From Bin87 sp965220055 (lineage in GTDB: Bacteria; Chloroflexota; Dehalococcoidia; Lucifugimonadales; UBA3495): 64,000 nt of DNA. Position numbers and translations under genes: made by a program. The DNA lies in assembly GCA_965220055.1 (NCBI GenBank), contig CBDCPE010000002.1, positions 1 to 64,000 of the forward strand, read 5' to 3'. A model generated the notes under the pieces. That model saw only the letters and a program-made list of their open reading frames with translations. It did not search any database and was not told the origin of the DNA. Position 1 is the first letter of the stretch; each line of letters opens with the position of its first letter. Positions 54,448-61,727 of this stretch are shown piece after piece.

Positions 54448-55815
54448 TTATGGCGGCAGTTCCCATTTGTTGCTAATGGTGATCAGCCGGAACAACGGCA
54501 GGTGGCGCTCCCAATAAGTGCCACCGTTGGGGTCGCAGGCACCGTAAGGATCATCGTCGCAGAACTCGTACACATCATCAATTATGTATTGTAGCCGCAT
54601 TGTGTAGCAGTGCTGCGGCTCCACCACGCCGGCTACCACGACGTTGACCACAACCATAGGCACGTTCCGTCCGTAGGAACCGTCGTTTGAGAAGGGCACG
54701 TGCTGGCCACGCCGGTGCTTTTTAAAGTTTCCGGCCACGCAGGCCGCCAGAAGAGTTTCTTTTCTGCGGTTTTGATAATCCGTTTCGAACAGTGTCGCAA
54801 GGGTCGTCCAACCGACCAGACTCACCGTTGGCGTGGGTATCACCGTTGGCGTGGGTATCACCGTTGGCGTGGGTATCACCGTTGGCGTGGGTATCGGTGT
54901 CGGTGCCAGCGCGGCCGGCGTATTGACGTTTACGTAGCCCGACTGCTCGCTCAGACCGGCGCCGTTGCGGGCTTTGATCCGATACACGTAACGGGTTTCG
55001 GGCTGTGCAGTGTTGTCCTCGTAAGTCGTGGCCGCGATACCGGTATCTTCTCGAATCACGGCAAAGACGCCTGGCGCATCGGTGTCCCGGTTGCGCCGCA
55101 ACATTTGATAGCCGATGATGCTGGGATCCTGCGGGTTGGCCCAAGAGAGGACAACTGAGTCGTGGCTTATGGCGACCACCGTGGGCCGCGCCGGTTGGGC
55201 CGGTGGTACGGGCCGTGTCGGGGTCGGCGCGGGCGGAGGTAGAGTATCCGTCGGCATCGGCGTAAATGTAGGGATCACCGCAGCCATAGCCGTTGGAACC
55301 GATGTGTCTGCGGGTATCAGTGCAACCGTTGGTGATCGCGTAGGTATAGGCGCCGGAGCAGCTATGGACATCTGGTCTCCGATACCCTGCAAACCGACCA
55401 ATGCTGCCACCAATATGACGATTGCGCCGCCTGCGACACATACCGGGATCAGCCAGCGCCGCCTGCTTCTGGGCCGTCGGGATTCCCGCTCTTCACGTTC
55501 CTGCCGCTCCCGCTCTTCACGTTCCTGCCGCTCCCCTCTTTCACGTTCCTGTCGCTCCCTTCTTTCACGTTCCTGTCGCTCCCGCTCTTCTTCTTGACGA
55601 CGTTTTTCTTCCGTCTGTGTTATACCTATCTGCGCATCGTAATTGGCTCGTTGCCGGCGGTCTCTCAATGTGGTATAGGCCGGGCCAAGGCGTTGCACCC
55701 CTGCTTTGTCGCCTGCTGCATCAAGTTCCTTGCGCAGTTTGGCATATGCCAACTGGATGTCTTTCTGACTGGCGGTTGACGACACTCCTAACGTGTCATA
55801 ATGCGTCTGGAGCAT
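54448..55815 (-). CDS. Membrane protein with J-like domain and fibronectin type III domain
   Basis: 455 residues. Residues 3-65 resemble a J domain (THYDTLGVSSTASQKDIQLAYAKLRKEL, YTTLRDRRQRANYDAQIG), but the HPD tripeptide that activates DnaK is absent; DAAGDKAG stands in the loop. A highly charged ERERQERER stretch (68-115) follows, then one membrane helix (WLIPVCVAGGAIVILVAALVGL, 119-141), a Pro/Thr-rich linker and an FN3 domain (RPTVVAISHDSVVLSWANPQ to YRIKARNGAGLSEQSGYVNV). Next come four PTPTVI repeats and an unrecognised C-terminal domain with several cysteines. It would face inward with the J-like part and outward with FN3. First gene of the DnaK operon. Confidence 0.8.
   Translation of the reverse strand: MLQTHYDTLGVSSTASQKDIQLAYAKLRKELDAAGDKAGVQRLGPAYTTLRDRRQRANYDAQIGITQTEEKRRQEEERERQERERRERQERERGERQEREERERQEREERESRRPRSRRRWLIPVCVAGGAIVILVAALVGLQGIGDQMSIAAPAPIPTRSPTVALIPADTSVPTAMAAVIPTFTPMPTDTLPPPAPTPTRPVPPAQPARPTVVAISHDSVVLSWANPQDPSIIGYQMLRRNRDTDAPGVFAVIREDTGIAATTYEDNTAQPETRYVYRIKARNGAGLSEQSGYVNVNTPAALAPTPIPTPTVIPTPTVIPTPTVIPTPTVSLVGWTTLATLFETDYQNRRKETLLAACVAGNFKKHRRGQHVPFSNDGSYGRNVPMVVVNVVVAGVVEPQHCYTMRLQYIIDDVYEFCDDDPYGACDPNGGTYWERHLPLFRLITISNKWELPP
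54823..54894 (-). repeat. Four 18-bp tandem repeats encoding PTPTVI
   Basis: CACCGTTGGCGTGGGTAT occurs four times without change inside the J-like/FN3 gene. Identity at DNA level suggests copy number varies by slippage. Confidence 0.9.
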
Positions 55816-55991
55816 CGAAATACCTCGCTATATGCTCAGCATGGAAACAGAACTGCGCTATTCAGCCTGTCTCGGAAGAGCCTATAAAAGCTACGGGAGG
55901 GGGATGTGGCGTTGATTCTTACTTTCCCGATGGTTCCGAAGAGCCAACGAGTCGTAGCATAGGAGCAGACAGACATTCAGCACCGTGCCCG

Positions 55992-57110
55992 CTAGAAAAC
56001 GGTCGCAGTTGACTCCCTGAAAGATGCGCAAAGCGGTGGTCTGGCTCGCCATATACGCCAGAGAGTTCGCAGGTTGAAAGCCGTGGCGGCCAACGTCCAT
56101 TTGGCGACTACGTTCAGCAAGCCTCGCAACGCGAAACGTCGCATCCGCATTTGTTCCTTGAGAATGCCGAAGACCGGCTCGATAAGTTGCCCTCTTCTCC
56201 GGCTGGCCAGTTTGGCTTCGTTGGTCGCCATCAGGGCGCGATGTTGGCGCAGTATGTCGTCGTCGGGCCCTATCCCCAAGCCACGCCCATGGATGTGGTC
56301 AATGGTGCATTCTCCGAATGCTGGACAGTTCTGGCAGACACCACGGGAGGTCCGGCATAGTCTGACTCGAGCCGTATTCGCCATCATGTATCGCTGGAAT
56401 CTCAGCCTCTGGCTCTGCGGACAGGTGTAGCTGTCGCTGGCCTCGTCATAGATGAACCGATCCTTATGATACCGGCCCCCCGGAAGCTTCTTCTTTGAGT
56501 CGGGCATCAACACCCGGCGGCCGTTGGCGGCGCACGACTTCAGGTTCTTTCCCGAATGGCAACCTCCATTGGCCAGCGTCAGCGGCACTCGGACGCCGGT
56601 CATCCCCTCGGCTTGCTCCAGCATTGGAATCAACTGGGCATGGTCGTCCGGTTGGGCGCACACGTCTGCTGCGGTTACGAGCATGCCTGCCACTTCACCA
56701 TCACTTGTTGCGGGTGAGACCACCGCGGTCCGCACCGTGCACTTGAACAGTACCCTCATGCCCTGCCGGCGGCGCTGGTAAAACCGCCATAGGGTGTCGT
56801 GGTCCGGATGCTGCCAACCGGTCAACCAGAGGTAGGGTATTTGATCTCGGCAGGCTGCCTCGAGCTTCCGGCACGAGCGCACGCCAGTCATGAACCCATA
56901 TAGCCACACGCTCACCAGCGCTCGGGGATGATAGGCCGGAGCCCCCAGCGGATCACCCGCTATCTCCACCCCGAGCTCTGCCCATGCGTCCCGGTCCAGG
57001 GCGTCAACGAACTCGGCGACGAACCCTGCCGGATGATCCAACGGCACCAACTCGTCAAGCGTGGGCGGCAATAGCCACATCTGCTGCCTGTCCATGTCTC
57101 GAAGCGGCAT
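55992..57110 (-). pseudogene. IS1182-family transposase, degenerate
   Basis: 372 residues: an N-terminal DUF772-type part (QMWLLPPTLDELVPLDHPAGFVAEFVDAL, YHPRALVSVWLYGFMTGVRSCRKLE) and a C-terminal DDE part (CPQSQRLRFQRY, RRGQLIEPVFGILKEQMRMRRFALRGL). The family's middle piece, with the first Asp (ALDGTK-like), is missing. The second catalytic Asp in the expected ADAGYHSG line reads ANGGCHSG. Two defects make it inactive although the frame is open. It lies upstream of the chaperone operon. Confidence 0.8.
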
Positions 57111-57159
57111 CTTCCCGCCTCCTCTCGCAGTGTCGCTCCATAGTGTACATCCCGGTCTT

Positions 57160-57395
57160 CGTCCCGTTTTTTAGACCGGTTGGTAGTCCAGATTCTCCGA
57201 TATGGCCGGGCACAGCCTCCAAAAGGATGCGATGTTGTACAGCGAGCAGATGAGTAGCGCTCTCACCATCACTTCAGGATGGATTGCCGGTCTCCCGAAA
57301 TCGGGGCAGTAGTACTCTTCCAGAGGCCCCACCAGCTTGGGGAAGTCCAGTCGCTCGTCGATCTGGATCAGAAGGTGGTCTCCTTAACGCTGGCC
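57160..57395 (-). pseudogene. Transposase N-terminal fragment
   Basis: On the minus strand: IDERLDFPKLVGPLEEYYCP, DFGRPAIHPEVMVRALLIC, SLYNIASFWRLCPAISENLD. This is the DUF772 start of a second IS1182/IS5-like transposase, cut off on both sides. Confidence 0.7.
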
Positions 57396-57463
57396 GGCGT
57401 GGCCGGTTCGACTCTCCCTGCGGGGCACTTCACCGAACCGGCGGCCGACTTGAACCCCCTGAT

Positions 57464-57537
57464 TGGGGCATCCTTCCTTCCGCCGTCCTCAGCCTTATTG
57501 ATACTCTCGTTGATTCGCGCAACAGCCGTTACGTGAA
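57464..57537 (-). repeat. Dispersed repeat, copy 3
   Basis: GGGGCATCCTTCCTTCCGCC ... CTTATTGATACTCTC ... CAGCCGTTACGTGAA, closest to copy 1 at 42755. Confidence 0.65.
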
Positions 57538-57618
57538 GTCGTTTGTTGGGGACTGCGGCCGTCGCCGCGATTGCGATATACGCCGTTGCCGGAGCTCTTG
57601 CATCCGTTGAGCAGAGGC

Positions 57619-57775
57619 TCAGCAGAAAGGCAGACCGAGGCGGTCGACATCATTGGAAGGCACATCCAGCAATTCCTCGAGTACACAGCCACTAAACTGG
57701 TTGTCGCTGAGCTCCAGAGTTTCCAAGTCGGCGATGTTGCCCAGTTCCGATGGTATCGACCCGCTCAACTGGCCG
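57619..57775 (-). pseudogene. Leucine-rich-repeat protein, C-terminal scrap
   Basis: LGQLSGSIPSELGNIADLET, LELSDNQFSGCVLEELLDVP, SNDVDRLGLPFC-stop: one GxIPxxLG-type repeat and its cap. Its frame differs from that of the membrane gene it abuts near 57770, so a deletion or insertion joined the two. Confidence 0.65.
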
Positions 57776-58274
57776 AGCCGAGGAAAGCCCACGCCAGTGT
57801 CACGGCTCCCGCCAGCGCCAGCGAGCCGGCCCAGAGCAGATCCAAGTTGATCCAACCGCGGCGCAAGAACGCCAGGCCGACCCGATAATAGACGACGGCC
57901 GCCGCCGTGAGCATGACGGCCAGCATGATCAGAGTGTGGCCAAGCAGACCGATCACCCACCAGATCGGAGCATCGTCCAGTGAAAAGAATGCGCCATGCT
58001 CGCCCAAGTCACCGGCGACAACACCCGACGCGGACTGGCTGCTGGTCAAGGCCAGCACCACCGGTGCTAGCATCAGACCCGCGCCGTGAGCGGTAGCCAT
58101 CAGGAATAACCAGGCAATCAGGTCGCGCCCGCTTACGTTCATGCCGACCCACCGGGGATGGCGGTAGTAAAGCACCAGCCGGACGAGCCCAAAGGCCAGC
58201 AGCACGCTGCCGACGGTAATACGAGGAGATTTCGCTACTCCGATCCCAATGTATGCAAGGTCGGGATCAACCAA
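57765..58274 (-). CDS. Membrane protein, probably truncated at both ends
   Basis: 169 residues with about four membrane segments (ITVGSVLLAFGLVRLVLYY, LIAWLFLMATAHGAGLMLAPVVLALT, WWVIGLLGHTLIMLAVMLTAAAVVYY, LLWAGSLALAGAVTLAWAF). The only start is a TTG at 58274; the frame is open further upstream without an ATG. The 3' end runs into the leucine-rich-repeat scrap. No family recognised. Confidence 0.5.
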   Translation of the reverse strand: MVDPDLAYIGIGVAKSPRITVGSVLLAFGLVRLVLYYRHPRWVGMNVSGRDLIAWLFLMATAHGAGLMLAPVVLALTSSQSASGVVAGDLGEHGAFFSLDDAPIWWVIGLLGHTLIMLAVMLTAAAVVYYRVGLAFLRRGWINLDLLWAGSLALAGAVTLAWAFLGSAS

Positions 58275-58384
58275 TGAGCCGACGAATCTCGTAATACGGT
58301 TAACAGTTCAAATCTGCTTTATCTGGGTAAGCCAAGCCGGTTGAAAACCATTGAATGTCCTCAGGCGCTAGGCTTCGAACCGGC

Positions 58385-58843
58385 TCATGGTGTTGAGCAA
58401 CCGGGGAGTCCGCGCCCAGTCCCAAAAGTGACGGCGGCCGCTGTCAGGGTTATGGCTGCTGGCAGGTAGAATATGCCGAATCCGTAGTATCCCAATCCGC
58501 AGAATACCAGCAGTATTGCCGTGAGGCTCCAGATTACCAGCGCATTTGCGGTTCGCCTTTTCTTCCGGGTTAACATGAATAGCAGTGCTAGGGCGGTCAC
58601 GAGAACAGGGATGAACAGCGGAATCAGAACCAGATAGCCGTCGACCTGTGTCAGGGTGACGTATTCTACGACGACCTGTCTCTCCGCTGCGCCGTTTCCG
58701 GCAACGCCGAGCGGACCCGTCGACACGCTCCTCTGAGCGTGGGGCCGAAATACTATCCATAAGTAGGCTGCCCAACTCAGAACATGGGAGGTAGTGGCCA
58801 AGAATAGGGCGATGCGGTTTATTCCGGCGGAAATATATTTCAA
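58385..58843 (-). CDS. Small four-helix membrane protein
   Basis: About 152 residues from a TTG at 58843 that has AGGGAGA at the right distance; the longer frame from 58990 overlaps the neighbour's end and is not protein-like. Segments: IALFLATTSHVLSWAAYLWIVF, VDGYLVLIPLFIPVLVTALALLFML, ALVIWSLTAILLVFCGLGYYGF, FYLPAAITLTAAAVTFG. A conserved membrane protein of unknown role; it could be a signalling or stress protein. No motif decides. Confidence 0.55.
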   Translation of the reverse strand: MKYISAGINRIALFLATTSHVLSWAAYLWIVFRPHAQRSVSTGPLGVAGNGAAERQVVVEYVTLTQVDGYLVLIPLFIPVLVTALALLFMLTRKKRRTANALVIWSLTAILLVFCGLGYYGFGIFYLPAAITLTAAAVTFGTGRGLPGCSTP

Positions 58844-58862
58844 CCTGAGATTCTCCCTATTC

Positions 58863-58884
58863 CGAGTAGGATTGTTCAAGTAGG
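58863..58884 (+). repeat. Copy of the 21-bp AGTAGGRTTGTTCAAGTAGG motif
   Basis: CGAGTAGGATTGTTCAAGTAG matches the arms of the inverted repeat at 60234-60493. It lies just before the TTG-started membrane gene. Confidence 0.6.
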
Positions 58885-58986
58885 GTAGAGCGTGACGATT
58901 TTCGCAATTGGCATGCCCAACCGAGCGGGAGTCCCCCGCCCCCCTTTCTACTTCTGGAAGGCTCGCATGGTTCGCACACCGGAGAA

Positions 58987-60219
58987 TCACCGTGAGGCGG
59001 GTTCCCCCTGGTTATTCTCCTCTTTGAACTGGACCCCGACGGCGTACCGCTGGGGCAAGCTCCGTTCAAAGGTGCCGTCGGAGTTCATGCACCACAAACC
59101 GCCGATGTCCGGGCCACCGTCTCGGGCTAGGCACGGCCTGTTGCGGTATACCCCCATCCCGAAAGCATGAGCCATCTCCGGCGTGGCCGTGAACCGCTCT
59201 TGGCGAGTCTCCAGATCCAGCCGGGTAATGCCTCTCGAGTACTGGACCCCGTGAATCATTTTGGACGGGGCATTGTGGTATATGAACATGACGTCCTCAT
59301 CACCGAATTCAGCCCATTTGGGAAAAGGCTGCTCCAAGTTGAACTGATCCACGATCTCCACAGACCGGGGATCCATCACGTAGACGTCAGTGCGCGGAGG
59401 CCGCTCTTCCAGGTGACTGAATATGTTGAAGAGCCACGCCATGCCGTCTACCTCCAGCACGTTCAGGACCCGCAGACCGGGTTCCAAACCCGTCAGGTAC
59501 CCCCGTGTGGTCAGTGTCTTGGGGTCTATCACCCCCACCCTGGTATATGACGCGGCATGATTGGTCAGACGCTGGTACCCTTTCGGCGGGCCTCCATATC
59601 CGATGACCAGGATCTGGCCCGCAACTTCCTCCACTGCGGTGATATAGAAGGATGTTTCGTAGATGTCCTCGCCAGGAGGATAAACCTCGTCGAAAACCTT
59701 CACCACCTCCAGGGTTGCCGCGTCCATGACCACGACCTGCCGGGCCGCGCATCCGATGAAGGCATACCCTCCGGCGAAAGCGATGCCCGTGTCCGGAGTT
59801 CCACAGCCGATGTCCAGCTCGTGCTCCAACTCACCTTCCGGGGAAAACACCAGCACTCGGTCCTTCCCGCCTCCCCGGAGCTTTAGATCGTCAACTCCTG
59901 TCTGGGTGTAGCCGAGCCAGATGCGGCCGGCCGGGCCGAACTCAAGCCGGTGCGAGGAGCCAATGCTCGCACGCGGCAGTTCGACCGACCGGTAGACCTC
60001 GAAGGTGTCCGCGTTGAACACGGTAAACCGGCTGCCGAATGGGTGTGAAGAACGGAGGTAACCCACATTGGGCGGGAGCCCGGCCTCAAGTGAGAAACCG
60101 GCCTCCGGCGTTGCAGGCAATGATTTGGGCGGTGAAGACCCGGCACCGCTGCAGGCTACCACAAGAGACAGTAGAACCATGCACAGTGCCAGGCTTCCCA
60201 GCCAGTAGAGCGTTTTCAA
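58987..60219 (-). CDS. Lipoprotein with beta-propeller-like repeats
   Basis: 410 residues starting at a TTG (60219) with AGGTG upstream. MKTLYWLGSLALCMVLLSLVVAC is a signal with lipobox VVAC (Cys23). The mature part repeats blade-like units: VFNADTFEVYRSVELPRAS, VVVMDAATLEVVKVFDEVY, VGVIDPKTLTTRGYLTGLE, VYVMDPRSVEIVDQFNLEQ, ITRLDLETRQERFTATPEM. The D-x-x-T-L-x-V pattern is that of YVTN/NHL propellers. It is probably anchored outside the membrane; the ligand is unknown. It lies between copies of the 21-bp motif. Confidence 0.7.
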   Translation of the reverse strand: MKTLYWLGSLALCMVLLSLVVACSGAGSSPPKSLPATPEAGFSLEAGLPPNVGYLRSSHPFGSRFTVFNADTFEVYRSVELPRASIGSSHRLEFGPAGRIWLGYTQTGVDDLKLRGGGKDRVLVFSPEGELEHELDIGCGTPDTGIAFAGGYAFIGCAARQVVVMDAATLEVVKVFDEVYPPGEDIYETSFYITAVEEVAGQILVIGYGGPPKGYQRLTNHAASYTRVGVIDPKTLTTRGYLTGLEPGLRVLNVLEVDGMAWLFNIFSHLEERPPRTDVYVMDPRSVEIVDQFNLEQPFPKWAEFGDEDVMFIYHNAPSKMIHGVQYSRGITRLDLETRQERFTATPEMAHAFGMGVYRNRPCLARDGGPDIGGLWCMNSDGTFERSLPQRYAVGVQFKEENNQGEPASR

Positions 60220-60233
60220 GCGCTACACCTGTT

Positions 60234-60493
60234 TAGTAGGGTTGTTCAAGTAGGCAAGAACGATGTCCATCCACGAAGGACATCGTAACTTCCAAGCTAC
60301 CGCTCATGCACCGTGTGTGCTGGCGATCCGGAACCCCAAGCACAAAGCGCGTTGGGTTGCCCCCCTCCCAGCAGCGTCACAGTGAGATAACCGACGCAAC
60401 CGATAATACGAATATCGTCGCAGCAACCGGCGGAATACCGACACTCCGCGTACGCAATTCGTAGCGCCTATCCCTACTTGAACAATCCTACTA
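60234..60493. repeat. 260-bp unit with 21-bp inverted ends
   Basis: TAGTAGGGTTGTTCAAGTAGG (60234-60254) and CCTACTTGAACAATCCTACTA (60473-60493) are inverted copies with one mismatch. No frame inside looks coding. It could be a MITE, or a pair of regulator sites. Confidence 0.5.
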
Positions 60494-60899
60494 TTCCGAG
60501 TGGAGCGCGGTCTCCACTCCCCATTGGAGCGATAGGTTCCTCTGTTGATGTCCGTCTTGGCTGGCCTGCTCGCTGGTGTAGGCATCGTCCAAAAGCAGGA
60601 GGTTGCGGTCGTTCAGCTCCCTCCAGAGGCGAGTCTACATGAAGCCCCAAGAGGTTCTGGTCGGTGATGTTGTTTCTAGCGGGGCTATCGCCGAGTTTGC
60701 GTTGCTCAATTTCTGTCTCTTTGAGGAATAAGGACTGGCCAAGGCCAGTTGGGCCTTGCACAAACGCTTTTCCCATTCTGGTCTGGTGTCGCGGATGCTC
60801 TAAAATCACGTGATAACAGCCAAAACGCGAATACGAAACACGTCGCGAGACAGACGGTTTCAGGACACTATCCCAGCAAATCCCGAGTAGCGAAATCGC
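60494..60899. other. Unassigned stretch before IS1380 relic E
   Basis: About 400 bases with broken minus-strand frames (MGKAFVQGPTGLGQSLFLKE near 60720-60780) that may be debris of an ATP-binding protein. I cannot name it. Confidence 0.25.
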
Positions 60900-61579
60900 C
60901 TCGTCCCAACTGGCGCTGTTTACCAGTTACAGCTATCACGCCTTCATCACCGACCGCGAGGGCGACACGCTGGACCTCGAGGCCGACCATCGCCGCCACG
61001 CCGAGATCGAGAATGCCATCCGCGACCTCAAGTACGGCGTGGGGCTCAACCATCTCCCCTCGGGCCGCTTCCCCGCCAACGGTGCCTGGCTGGCTGTACA
61101 GATCATCGCCCACAATCTCGCCCGCTGGACAACTCGCATCGGCCTGGGCGAGCCGGTGGCGACCACCAAGACCCTCCGACGACGCTTCTTCTCCCTGGCC
61201 GGACGGCTCACCCGCAAGGCACGCCGCCTCACCCTGCACCTTCCACAGGGCTGGCCCTGGCAAAACCAATTCAGCAGCGCTCTGGGGAGACTACGCGCCC
61301 TGCCACTACCCTCCTGATCGCCTAACGGCGTCTACCCGTCCGCCAGACCGCCTAATTGCCTCGCAGATCTGCGCCAGGCCGGTTCCCGCGTGTCCCCTGC
61401 TGCAATCTGCCCGCTGATCTCGCCCGTCGCCGAAGCTGCGGCCCGTCAAAATCCCTTTCGCGTCACTGACACACTCAGCGCCTGTCCCAATCCATCAGGA
61501 TCAACGCCTTGCCGGCCCTCCCCCTCACCTTTCATCTCTCGTCTGACCAGCCCCACCGCATCCCTTCGGTGGATTTGGG
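60900..61579 (+). mobile_element. IS1380 relic E (C-terminal half and right end)
   Basis: Frame SQLALFTSYSYHAFITDREG ... LRALPLPS (to 61317) is the last third of an IS1380 transposase. The tail and right end CTTCGGTGGATTTGGG (to 61579) follow, then CTAAT. It matches copy C, including its non-coding tail. The 5' part is missing. Confidence 0.85.
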
Positions 61580-61727
61580 CTAATAGGGCAATAGGCATGG
61601 GCCCTTGCCGAGGCGCCGACCCCCGTCGAATTGACAAGCACAAAAGTCACCGTATAGGATCGGCTCAGTTTAATGACGGCACCGTGATGGGGGGCCGCAG
61701 CATACCTATCCGTTTGGGTGTGAAGAA

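Noticed and set aside
54823..54894. Four identical 18-bp repeats considered as a CRISPR-like array
   Set aside because: No spacers; they are contiguous and encode PTPTVI in the J-like gene.
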